Below the pieces are notes generated by a model, which was not told the DNA's origin, did no database searches, and was given only the letters and a program-made list of their open reading frames with translations. Positions 45,253 through 52,844 of a stretch of 64,000 nt of DNA are shown here, piece after piece (the stretch's first letter is position 1; every line of letters begins with the position of its first letter). Made by a program: the position numbers and the translations under genes. The stretch spans positions 2,170,001 to 2,234,000 of the forward strand of contig NZ_CP024190.1 of the NCBI RefSeq assembly GCF_003391395.1, given 5' to 3'. Source of the stretch: Mycobacterium marinum. GTDB lineage: Bacteria > Actinomycetota > Actinomycetes > Mycobacteriales > Mycobacteriaceae.

Positions 45253-45894
45253 TCAGGGTGTCCGAGAATTCTTCAGGTAACCCGCCAGCGCATTGGTGAG
45301 CGCGCGTCGTGCCAGCTCGAGGTCGGCGTAGGAACCCAGTTGTCGCTCTGACACCAGCCCCCGCATCGCGCCGGGAATGAGGGCGGCGACCTCACGCACC
45401 CGGTTGGGGTCGACATCGAGATCGGCGAAGGCGTTCTGGCACGTTTCGAGCCAGCTTCTACCCCAGGAGAACAGCTCGGCCGCGGTGCGGGGATAGAGGC
45501 GCTCGAGTTCGCCTGGGTCTCGGGGCAGCGCGGCGCGCAGGTTCTCTATTGCGCGTGAATCGGCCGATGCCAGGCCGTGAAACAGGGTCTCGATGACGGC
45601 GGCAACTCGCTCCTGCAGGGGCCGGCCGGACTGCAGCGGCTTCGACAATGCCAACATCGACCCCGCACGCCGCTCGGCGGTGCGGTGCAGTACGGCGGCC
45701 CAGAAACCGTCGACGTCGCCAAACTGGTATTGCACCGCACCCCAGGTGGCTCCGATCTCCTTGGCGATGCGGTTGGCCGAAACCGAGCCCGGATCCCCGG
45801 AAGCAAGTGACGTCAGCGCCGCTTCGAGCATGCTCTCGCGGGTGGCGTTGCCGCGCCGGTTGGGGCGTCTGCCTGCGACTCCGGCCCGAGTCAT
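45253..45894 (-). CDS. TetR/AcrR family regulator
   Basis: Regulator of 213 aa with an N-terminal helix-turn-helix (about 15-62; VSANRIAKEIGATWGAVQYQ) and a helical ligand-binding domain. It is divergent from the Rieske oxygenase gene and convergent, by 5 bp, with the ferredoxin reductase gene. The 123-bp gap upstream holds two inverted repeats. By position it probably represses the Rieske oxygenase operon and itself in response to the substrate. Confidence 0.9.
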   Translation of the reverse strand: MTRAGVAGRRPNRRGNATRESMLEAALTSLASGDPGSVSANRIAKEIGATWGAVQYQFGDVDGFWAAVLHRTAERRAGSMLALSKPLQSGRPLQERVAAVIETLFHGLASADSRAIENLRAALPRDPGELERLYPRTAAELFSWGRSWLETCQNAFADLDVDPNRVREVAALIPGAMRGLVSERQLGSYADLELARRALTNALAGYLKNSRTP

Positions 45895-45936
45895 GTGCCG
45901 ATGGTATCGGCTGTCGCGATGGCAGTAGGGGCAAAT

Positions 45937-45962
45937 TCACATTTTCATAGAAGGTGCTGTGA
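45937..45962. promoter_or_regulatory. Inverted repeat near the TetR gene start
   Basis: TCACA (45937-45941) and TGTGA (45958-45962) are inverted arms 16 nt apart. The match extends to 8 bp with one mismatch (AATTCACA against TGTGATTT). A weak candidate operator. Confidence 0.3.
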
Positions 45963-45985
45963 TTTTTTGGCGGGGCGGCCTATCA

Positions 45986-45995
45986 TTCGTACGAA
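45986..45995. promoter_or_regulatory. Perfect palindrome overlapping a -10-like box, candidate TetR operator
   Basis: TTCGTACGAA is a perfect 10-bp palindrome. TATCAT (45981-45986), a -10-like hexamer, runs straight into it, and the Rieske gene ATG lies 22 bp downstream. A repressor bound here would block the promoter. Confidence 0.5.
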
Positions 45996-46017
45996 GCCGC
46001 CGAGGAGGACTGCTCAG

Positions 46018-47043
46018 ATGGCCAAGCCGCCGCTGTCGATGAAGCCGACCGGATGGTTCCAGGTCGCCTGGTCCGACGAGATCGGCGTGGGTGACGTACG
46101 CACCATGAAGTACTTCGACCAGGAATTGATCGCCTGGCGGGCCGAGTCGGGCCAGCTCATCGTGATGAACGCCTATTGCGAACATCTTGGCGCCCACCTC
46201 GGCTACGGCGGCAAGGTCGTCGGCGAGGTGCTGCAGTGTCCGTTCCATGGGTGGCAGTGGAATCAGCTGGGTCGCAACGTGTGCATTCCGTATCAGGACC
46301 GGCCAAATCGAGGGCGCCGCATTCGTACCTATCCCGTGGTAGAGCGCAATGCGTCGGTCTACCTTTGGCACGATGTCGAAGGCCGTGCGCCGTTCTTCGA
46401 CGCCCCGGATGTGTTCGCCGGCTTCAACGATGGCAGCAGCGCCGCCGACTACTATCCGCAGCAGCGCCTCTACCGGCAAACATTGGAGCTGCATCCGCAA
46501 TACGTGCTCGAGAACGGGGTGGATTTCGCGCACTTCAAGTACGTGCACAACACTCCGATAGTGCCGGTGTTCACCCGCCACGACTTCGACGGCCCAGTGT
46601 CTTTCGTCGACTTCACCATCACGTTCGAAGGCGATGACGGCCAGCGGATCGAGGACATCAACAGCGGCGTGGAGGCGATCAACGGCGGCCTGGGAGTGGC
46701 GGTCACCAAGAGCTGGGGCATGGTCGACAATCGCACCATTTCGGCGATCACGCCGGTCGACGAATCCACTTCCGATGTCCGGTTCATGGTCTACATCGGC
46801 CGTACCCCTGGTAAGGATCCGGCCCGAGCCGAACTCAAAGCTGCCGAATTCGGCCGGGAAGTGATCCGTCAGTTCGAGCAGGACATCCAGATCTGGGCTC
46901 ATCAGCGTTACTGCGACCCGCCAGCGCTAACCACTGATGAACTCGCCGGATTCACCGCAATTCGCCGATGGGCCAAGCAGTTCTATCCCGACGGCGTCGG
47001 CGGCAGCGCCGCCGAGGTGTATGCAGCGTTGCAGAAAGGCTGA
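46018..47043 (+). CDS. Rieske non-heme iron oxygenase, KshA-like terminal oxygenase
   Basis: Protein of 341 aa. The Rieske [2Fe-2S] site has Cys54, His56, Cys74 and His77 (CEHLGAH and CPFHGW). The mononuclear iron site is Asn166/Asp169/His172/His177 in ENGVDFAHFKYVH, the N-x2-D-x2-H-x4-H motif of KshA-type oxygenases. KshA hydroxylates steroid ring C-9, and relatives act on other polycyclic or aromatic compounds. The strong GAGGAGG site and ATG 46018 fix the start. It is probably regulated by the divergent TetR protein and supplied with electrons by the nearby reductase. Confidence 0.9.
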   Translation: MAKPPLSMKPTGWFQVAWSDEIGVGDVRTMKYFDQELIAWRAESGQLIVMNAYCEHLGAHLGYGGKVVGEVLQCPFHGWQWNQLGRNVCIPYQDRPNRGRRIRTYPVVERNASVYLWHDVEGRAPFFDAPDVFAGFNDGSSAADYYPQQRLYRQTLELHPQYVLENGVDFAHFKYVHNTPIVPVFTRHDFDGPVSFVDFTITFEGDDGQRIEDINSGVEAINGGLGVAVTKSWGMVDNRTISAITPVDESTSDVRFMVYIGRTPGKDPARAELKAAEFGREVIRQFEQDIQIWAHQRYCDPPALTTDELAGFTAIRRWAKQFYPDGVGGSAAEVYAALQKG

Positions 47044-47048
47044 ACCGA

Positions 47049-48137
47049 ATGAGTGCACGGCCCCAACCGATTCGGGTCTTTCAGGTCGCCACCGGCAACG
47101 TCGGTCGCGAGATGATCAAACGGCTGCAAACCCGGCCCGACCTGGAGCTGATCGGGCTGCACTGCTATTCGCCAGACAAGGTCGGCGCAGATGCCGGGGA
47201 ACTGGCCGGTATCGGCCCGATCGGCGTAACGGCCACGGGCAGCGTCTCCGACATCGTCGCGGCCAAGCCGGATGTGCTCACGTTTCACGGTGTGTTCCCC
47301 GACGAAGACCTCTATGTCAAAGTGCTCGAGGCGGGCATCAATATCGTCACCACCGCCGACTGGATCACCGGGTGGCACCGCGATCACAACCATCCACATC
47401 CATCGGGCAAGCCGGTGACGCGGCTGTTGGCCGAGGCGTGTGAAAAGGGCGGCGCCACGTTCTACGGCACCGGCATGAACCCCGGCCTGAACCAGATCCT
47501 GGGTGTGGTGTGCTCAGCTGATGTGGCCGAGATCGAGAACGTCACCACGATCGAGTCCGTCGACGTGTCATGCCACCACTCCAAGGAGACCTGGATCGAG
47601 GTCGGTTACGGTCAACCGGTTGATGACCCGGACATTCCGGCCAAGCTGGAGAAGTACACGCGGGTCTTCGCCGACAGCGTGCTGATGATGGCGGACTGTT
47701 TCGACTTGCCGCTCGACGAGGTCAAGTTCAGTTACGAACTCGGGGCCTGCACCAAGGACGTCGACCTGGGCTGGTACACGCTGCCCAAGGGCTCACTCGG
47801 CGGTAACTATCTCAAGTATCAGGGCATGGTCGGCGGGGTGCCGCGAGTGGAGACACACCTGGAGTGGCAGATGACGCCGCACACCGACCCGAGCTGGAAC
47901 ATCAAGGGCTGTTACATCACCCAGATCAAGGGCGACCCGTGCATCTACAACAAGCACATGATCTTCCCGAAAGCCGGTGTGGACCTGTCCAACCCGGACA
48001 ACTTCGCCTCCATCGGCATGACGGTTACCGGGATGCCCGCCCTCAACTCGATCAAGTCGGTGGTGGCGGCACGGCCCGGCTTGATCACCAGCGCTGAGCT
48101 TCCATTGCGCGGGTTTGCCGGGCGGTTCAAGAACTAG
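47049..48137 (+). CDS. NAD(P)-dependent oxidoreductase with DapB-like N-terminal domain
   Basis: Protein of 362 aa starting with a Rossmann motif (IRVFQVATGNVGREMIKRLQ) like dihydrodipicolinate reductase or diaminopimelate dehydrogenase. A segment FYGTGMNPGLNQILGVV and HHSKETW follow. This group is common in mycobacteria and is annotated as dihydrodipicolinate-reductase-like, but it is not lysine-specific. It starts 5 bp after the Rieske gene, so it likely oxidises or reduces the same pathway's intermediate. The substrate is unknown. Confidence 0.82.
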   Translation: MSARPQPIRVFQVATGNVGREMIKRLQTRPDLELIGLHCYSPDKVGADAGELAGIGPIGVTATGSVSDIVAAKPDVLTFHGVFPDEDLYVKVLEAGINIVTTADWITGWHRDHNHPHPSGKPVTRLLAEACEKGGATFYGTGMNPGLNQILGVVCSADVAEIENVTTIESVDVSCHHSKETWIEVGYGQPVDDPDIPAKLEKYTRVFADSVLMMADCFDLPLDEVKFSYELGACTKDVDLGWYTLPKGSLGGNYLKYQGMVGGVPRVETHLEWQMTPHTDPSWNIKGCYITQIKGDPCIYNKHMIFPKAGVDLSNPDNFASIGMTVTGMPALNSIKSVVAARPGLITSAELPLRGFAGRFKN

Positions 48138-48143
48138 CCCCGG

Positions 48144-49481
48144 TCAGGGCCCCTCGTCGTCGAAGAGGCGTTCGGGGTGATGGTAGTCATTGGTGCGTGC
48201 GCCGCGGTCGAGCTGTGGGGGCGGGATCCATGCGGTCCGTCCGTTGGGGAGTTTCGTTGTTCGCCAGCCATTTCCGGCCAGCTTGTGATCGGGTTTGCAG
48301 GCAAAGGTGAGTTTGTCGACGTCGGTTGGGCCGCCGGCCGCCCACTCGTCGGTGTGGTGCACTTCGCACCAGTAGCCGGGCACGTCGCAGCCCGGGTGGG
48401 TGCAGCCGCGGTCCTGCGCGTAGAGGACCAGCCGCTGATCGGCCGAGGCCAGTCGGCGAGATCGTCCGAGATACAGGGAGCGATTTGAATGTTCGTCGAA
48501 AACCGCCAAGTAGTGATATGCGCGGCTGGCCATCCGGATCACGTCGCGCATGGGCACAAACGTCCCACCGCCGGTCACCGCGCGGCCCGTGCCCGAAGTT
48601 AGTTCCCGCAGCGTGGTCGACACGATGACCGTCACCGGCAATCCGTTGTGAGCACCGAGTTTTGGATCGCCCAGCCGGCCGTCGAGCAGGGCGTTGAGGG
48701 CGTCGTGGCGGCGCTGGGCGGGGCTGCGCAGATCTTTGGCGGTGCCCTCGTCGGTGGGTTCGCCTTTGACGCAGGGTGTTTCGTCATCGGGGTTGCACAT
48801 GCCGGGTGCGGCGAACCGGGCCAGCCACGCATCGAGATGGGCACGCAGTTGCGGGGTGGCGATGAGCTTGCCGATGCTCATGCCGTCGGGGCGTTGAGCG
48901 CACCAGGTAAAGCCACGCTGGCGGGCCCGGTCGGCGTCGGAGAACTTTCCGTCGGGATTGATCAGCACCGCGGCGCGGTTGGCGACCTTTTCGAGTTGGT
49001 CGGGCCGCAGCTGCACCGCTTGCCGGGCCAGAAATTGTTCTGCTTGTCTGACCGTGTCGGCCGGTGTGTCCCGGGGGAGATCGCGCACGAAGGCCGCTAT
49101 TACCTTTACGTGCTGGCCATCCAGCAGGCCCCGGCGCCACACCTGTGCCGTGGCGGGCAGTTCCGCCGGCAGTGATTGGCCGGTCAGCGTGATGCGCGGT
49201 GATAGTTGTTGGGCATCGTGAACCCGGCGACGGGCTTCGGCGCAGCTGATGCGCAGCCAGTCGGCGACCACCTTGTAGACCGGGCCGCCGATGTCGGCCG
49301 GATCTTCGGCGGCCAGGCCCGCGATCACGTCGTGGCTGACCACCGCTTGGCGTCGTCGCGCGTTCTCCAGCCGCTGCAGCGCGCGCAGCCGAGCGGCGGG
49401 CTCGAGGTGGCCAAGGTCGGCTTCACCGATCGCCGCCACCGCCGCATCCAGCGCGTCCAACAAGGCGGCTATCGAATGCAT
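48144..49481 (-). CDS. 13E12 repeat family HNH endonuclease protein (DUF222)
   Basis: Protein of 445 aa of the mycobacterial REP13E12 family. The N-terminal DUF222 region (HLEPAARLRALQRLENARRR; SCAEARRRVHDAQQL) is followed by a C-terminal HNH nuclease site (CTHPGCDVPGYWCEVHHTDE with downstream FACKPDHKLAGNGW). Such genes occur in many copies, behave as mobile or repeat-linked elements, and some serve as phage attachment regions in M. tuberculosis. The frame is full length and intact. It separates the oxygenase block from dapB. Confidence 0.92.
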   Translation of the reverse strand: MHSIAALLDALDAAVAAIGEADLGHLEPAARLRALQRLENARRRQAVVSHDVIAGLAAEDPADIGGPVYKVVADWLRISCAEARRRVHDAQQLSPRITLTGQSLPAELPATAQVWRRGLLDGQHVKVIAAFVRDLPRDTPADTVRQAEQFLARQAVQLRPDQLEKVANRAAVLINPDGKFSDADRARQRGFTWCAQRPDGMSIGKLIATPQLRAHLDAWLARFAAPGMCNPDDETPCVKGEPTDEGTAKDLRSPAQRRHDALNALLDGRLGDPKLGAHNGLPVTVIVSTTLRELTSGTGRAVTGGGTFVPMRDVIRMASRAYHYLAVFDEHSNRSLYLGRSRRLASADQRLVLYAQDRGCTHPGCDVPGYWCEVHHTDEWAAGGPTDVDKLTFACKPDHKLAGNGWRTTKLPNGRTAWIPPPQLDRGARTNDYHHPERLFDDEGP

Positions 49482-49571
49482 GTTCGAATTCTATGTGTGC
49501 GTGGCAACACGGGTGCGGCGGTCAACGGCCGCTGTGGATGAACGCCGGACTGTGGATGACGGTGCCGGGTC

Positions 49572-49577
49572 TAGGGT
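49572..49577 (+). promoter_or_regulatory. Candidate -10 of a leaderless dapB transcript
   Basis: TAGGGT ends 7 nt before the dapB ATG. GAAGG lies between them but too close to the ATG for a normal ribosome-binding site. Confidence 0.4.
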
Positions 49578-49584
49578 GAAGGCC

Positions 49585-50322
49585 ATGCGAGTAGGCGTAT
49601 TGGGAGCCAAGGGAAAAGTCGGTGCGACGATGGTTTCGGCGGTCGAGTCCGCTGCGGACTTGACCCTGTCCGCCGAGGTGGACGCCGGTGATCCACTGAG
49701 TACCTTGACCGAGACAAACACTGAGGCCGTCATCGACTTCACCCACCCCGACGTGGTGATGGGCAACCTGGAGTTCCTGATCGACAATGGAATTCACGCC
49801 GTGGTCGGAACCACAGGTTTCACCGCCGAGCGGATCGCGCAGGTGCAATCATGGCTGGCCAAAAAGCCCAGCACGGCAGTGTTGATCGCGCCGAATTTTG
49901 CTATCGGGGCGGTGTTATCCATGCATTTCGCCAAGCAGGCTGCGCCGTTCTTCGACTCCGCTGAGATCATCGAGCTGCATCATCCACAAAAGGCGGACGC
50001 ACCATCGGGCACGGCCACCCGTACCGCAAAGCTGATCGCCGAGGCGCGGGAAGGCCTGGCGCCCAACCCCGATGCCACCAGCACCAGCCTGCCGGGAGCT
50101 CGTGGCGCCGACGTCGACGGGATCCCGGTGCACGCGGTGCGCTTGGCCGGACTCGTCGCTCACCAGGAGGTGTTGTTCGGTACGCAGGGGGAGACGCTCA
50201 CAATCCGCCACGACAGCCTGGACCGGACATCGTTTGTGCCCGGTGTGCTGCTGGCGGTGCGTCGGGTCCGGGAGCGTCCCGGCCTGACCATAGGTATTGA
50301 GCCGCTGCTCAACCTGCAGTGA
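49585..50322 (+). CDS. dapB: 4-hydroxy-tetrahydrodipicolinate reductase DapB
   Basis: Enzyme of 245 aa of the lysine and diaminopimelate pathway. The NAD(P) loop is VGVLGAKGKVGATM, and the mycobacterial DapB sequence around the active site (ELHHPQKADAPSGTATRTA, about 130-150) carries the catalytic His and Lys. ATG 49585 gives the exact length of Rv2773c; the longer in-frame extension is antisense to the 13E12 gene. It is followed by two small genes, as in M. tuberculosis. Confidence 0.97.
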   Translation: MRVGVLGAKGKVGATMVSAVESAADLTLSAEVDAGDPLSTLTETNTEAVIDFTHPDVVMGNLEFLIDNGIHAVVGTTGFTAERIAQVQSWLAKKPSTAVLIAPNFAIGAVLSMHFAKQAAPFFDSAEIIELHHPQKADAPSGTATRTAKLIAEAREGLAPNPDATSTSLPGARGADVDGIPVHAVRLAGLVAHQEVLFGTQGETLTIRHDSLDRTSFVPGVLLAVRRVRERPGLTIGIEPLLNLQ

Positions 50323-50793
50323 GTGACCATGAGTGACACTGTGCGCACCGTGCGTGTTCAGGTGCTGATCGCCTTCATGTGCGTAGCCCTGCTGGCGTAT
50401 TTCGTCATGCTCGGCCGGCTTGCGTTCGCGATGATCGGCTCGGGTCGCGCGGCCGCGGTGGGGCTGGGGTTGGCGCTGCTGATCATGCCGCTGATCGGGT
50501 TATGGGCGATGGTCGCGACGCTGCGAGCTGGATTCACGCATCAGAAGCTGGCCCGCCTCATCGCCGAAGAGGGACTGGAACTCGACGCCGACGGGCTGCC
50601 GCGGCGCGCGTCGGGCCGGATCGAGCGCGATGCGGCTGACGCGTTGTTCGACACGATGCGCGCCGAGTTGGAAGAGGACCCGCAAAATTGGCGGCGCTGG
50701 TACCGGCTGGCCCGTGCCTACGATTACGCGGGGGACCGCCGCCGTGCCCGCGAAGCCATGAAAACCGCTGTCGAACTGCAGGCGCGGCAGTGA
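50323..50793 (+). CDS. Conserved membrane protein (Rv2772c-like)
   Basis: Protein of 156 aa with two membrane segments (VLIAFMCVALLAYFVMLGRL and AVGLGLALLIMPLIGLWAMV) and a cytoplasmic C-terminal part (WRRWYRLARAYDYAGDRRRA) that resembles a single TPR-like helical pair. The role is unknown. It begins straight after the dapB stop (GTG 50323, with ATG 50329 as alternative), and its own stop overlaps the next gene (GTGA). Confidence 0.85.
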   Translation: MTMSDTVRTVRVQVLIAFMCVALLAYFVMLGRLAFAMIGSGRAAAVGLGLALLIMPLIGLWAMVATLRAGFTHQKLARLIAEEGLELDADGLPRRASGRIERDAADALFDTMRAELEEDPQNWRRWYRLARAYDYAGDRRRAREAMKTAVELQARQ

Positions 50794-51245
50794 GCAAGCG
50801 ATTGTTGATCGTGCACCACACCCCGTCGCCGCACTGCCAGGAGATGTTCGAGGCGGTGGTGGCCGGGGCGACTGACCCTGAGATCGAGGGTGTGGAGGTC
50901 GTCCGGCGGCCCGCGCTGACCGTCTCACCGGTAGAGATGCTCGAGGCGCACGGGTACTTGCTGGGCAGCCCGGCGAACCTTGGCTACATCTCGGGCGCGC
51001 TCAAGCACGCGTTTGACCAGTCCTACTACCAACTGCTCGACTCGACGCGAGGTCGGCCCTTCGGGGCCTGGATGCACGGCAATGAGGGCACCGAGGGAGC
51101 CCTACGTGCCATCGACGGCATCACCGCCGGGCTCGGGTGGGTAAAGGCCGCCCAGACCGTCGTGGTGATGGGTAAGCCGACCAAGGCAGATGTCGAGGCG
51201 TGTTGGAACCTCGGCGCGACGGTCGCGGCGCAATTGATGGAGTGA
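50790..51245 (+). CDS. Flavodoxin-fold NAD(P)H oxidoreductase-like protein (Rv2771c-like)
   Basis: Protein of 151 aa with a flavodoxin-like fold: a first strand and phosphate-binding loop (LLIVHHTPSPHCQEMFEAVV), a GYLLGSPANLGYISGALKHA flavin-loop region, and a YQLLDSTRGRPFGAWMHGNE segment. It probably uses FMN. GTG 50790 overlaps the stop of the membrane-protein gene. The dapB-membrane protein-flavodoxin trio is conserved, but no functional link is established. Confidence 0.85.
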   Translation: MSKRLLIVHHTPSPHCQEMFEAVVAGATDPEIEGVEVVRRPALTVSPVEMLEAHGYLLGSPANLGYISGALKHAFDQSYYQLLDSTRGRPFGAWMHGNEGTEGALRAIDGITAGLGWVKAAQTVVVMGKPTKADVEACWNLGATVAAQLME

Positions 51246-51258
51246 GTCCCGTGCTGCC

Positions 51259-51440
51259 GTGATGTGCGTGTCGGTCGCATCCGTTGTCGGGCAGGTGCTC
51301 CGTGTCCGCGGTGTCGAGGGCCTCCGTGTCGCAGACGCCTCGGCGCTGCCTCGCATTCCCCGCGCCAACACCAATGCCCCCTCGATCATGATCGGAGAGC
51401 GCTGCGCGGACTTCCTGCTCGCACAATCGGCGACAGCTAC
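51259..51440 (+). pseudogene. Remnant of a GMC oxidoreductase C-terminus
   Basis: The frame from 51259 encodes LRVRGVEGLRVADASALPRI followed by PRANTNAPSIMIGERCADFL, which is the conserved C-terminal FAD-contacting end of GMC (choline/alcohol dehydrogenase) flavoproteins. Nothing upstream encodes the remaining 450 or so residues: the preceding gene is unrelated and ends at 51245. After about residue 58 the similarity stops, though the frame stays open to 51603. This is therefore a decayed fragment. The rest of 51441-51611 is the promoter region of the next PPE gene. Confidence 0.72.
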
Positions 51441-51554
51441 GCCGAGACGGCAATTGTGTCCGGCAAGGAACTCGGGTGCAGGCAAACTTCGAGTGCGTTG
51501 CGATAAGAAGCTGCAATCGGCGCGCTTGAGCCCGCATTGGCGGGCAGGCTGTTG

Positions 51555-51560
51555 GATAAT
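51555..51560 (+). promoter_or_regulatory. Candidate -10 upstream of the third PPE gene
   Basis: GATAAT matches the sigma-A -10 consensus in five of six bases, about 60 nt before the PPE start. A GATAAT also precedes the PPE gene at 55565. Confidence 0.35.
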
Positions 51561-51623
51561 GGATGCCACACCTGGAGCACAGAACGCCAATATCCCCGGC
51601 TAGAACGAGAAATGGAATCCCAA

Positions 51624-52745
51624 GTGGATTTTGGAGCTCTACCTCCGGAGATAAACTCCGCGCGCATGTACTTCGGCGCGGGAGCGGCTCCGCTGCTGGG
51701 GGCCGCGGCGGCATGGAACGACATTGCTGTCGAGCTGAGCACCGCCGCGTCCGCCATCGAGTCGGTCATCACCCGGCTCAGTTCCGATCAGTGGTTGGGC
51801 ACCGCGTCGCTGTCGATGGCCGCCGCGGCACAGCCGTTGCTGGCCTGGTTGAGCTACACCGCTGAATCCTCAGCACTTGCTGCGGCGCAGGCCGCGGCGT
51901 CGGTGGCCGCCTTCGAAACCGCATTCGCCATGACAGTGCCCCCGGCCGAGGTTGCGGCGAACCGAGCGCGGCTGGCGGCACTGATGGCGACCAACATCTT
52001 TGGGCAAAATGTGCCGGCTATCGCGGCTACCGAGGCACGTTACGGCGAGATGTGGGCCCAAGACGCGTCGGCCATGTACAGCTATGCGGCCTCTTGCGCG
52101 GGTGCCGTAAGACTGAATCCACTGACCCGGCCGTCGGAGACCACCAATCCGGGCGGGATCGCCAGCCAGGCGGCCGCGGTCAGCCACGCTGCCGCCTCTG
52201 TTTCGGTGCAGCAGGCGGGTTTCGAGAACCTGATCAGCACGGTCTCCGATGCCGTCATGAGCCTGTCGGCTCCCGTGACATCCTCACCGCATGTGACGTC
52301 ACTCGGCGCTTTCATAGAGGACATCATCTTTCTGGATATTCCGCGGTTCGTAGAGTCCGCGTTTCACGGCCTGGGCGCGACCGCGGACTATGCCACCATG
52401 ATCGCTGCCAATCTGCTGACCCTGCAGACCAGCGCCAATACCGCAACCTCCGCGGGCGGGGTCGCCCCGGCGGCCGCGGCGGGATCCGCACTGGCCCAAA
52501 CGGTCACCTCCGCGGGCGTTGGCGATGCATCCTCGGTCGGTGCGCTGTCGGTGCCGGTGGGCTGGACTACCGCGGCACCGGCTGCGACCGGCGGCGCCGC
52601 CTCCCACGGCACGGGCTGGGCGGTTCCCGACGAGGACGTGCCGAGCCCGGCGGGGATGGTCGCCGGCACCAACGGTGCTGGTGCGCGGCCAGGCCCGCGG
52701 TACGGAGTCAAACCGAGGGTGATGCCGAAGAAAGTCCTCGTCTGA
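51624..52745 (+). CDS. PPE family protein, SVP subgroup (PPE44 position)
   Basis: PPE protein of 373 aa from GTG 51624 (VDFGALPPEINSARMY); an in-frame ATG at 51612 adds four residues. PPE lies at 7-9, WLGTASLSM in the loop, and FGQNVPAIAATEARYGEMWA near 130. GALSVPVGW near residue 303 is the SVP motif, and the protein ends PRYGVKPRVMPKKVLV. It occupies the site of PPE44 (Rv2770c), downstream of the flavodoxin-like gene, but orthology was not tested. Export with the PE protein at 54692 is likely. Confidence 0.92.
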   Translation: MDFGALPPEINSARMYFGAGAAPLLGAAAAWNDIAVELSTAASAIESVITRLSSDQWLGTASLSMAAAAQPLLAWLSYTAESSALAAAQAAASVAAFETAFAMTVPPAEVAANRARLAALMATNIFGQNVPAIAATEARYGEMWAQDASAMYSYAASCAGAVRLNPLTRPSETTNPGGIASQAAAVSHAAASVSVQQAGFENLISTVSDAVMSLSAPVTSSPHVTSLGAFIEDIIFLDIPRFVESAFHGLGATADYATMIAANLLTLQTSANTATSAGGVAPAAAAGSALAQTVTSAGVGDASSVGALSVPVGWTTAAPAATGGAASHGTGWAVPDEDVPSPAGMVAGTNGAGARPGPRYGVKPRVMPKKVLV

Positions 52746-52844
52746 GCTGAACCTGGACTACGCAGCCGGCCGCTCCTACCGTTTGTTGATATGGGGCAAC
52801 AACGACACCGGTGAGCGCTGATGTAGTAGCAAAAGGATTGGGAT

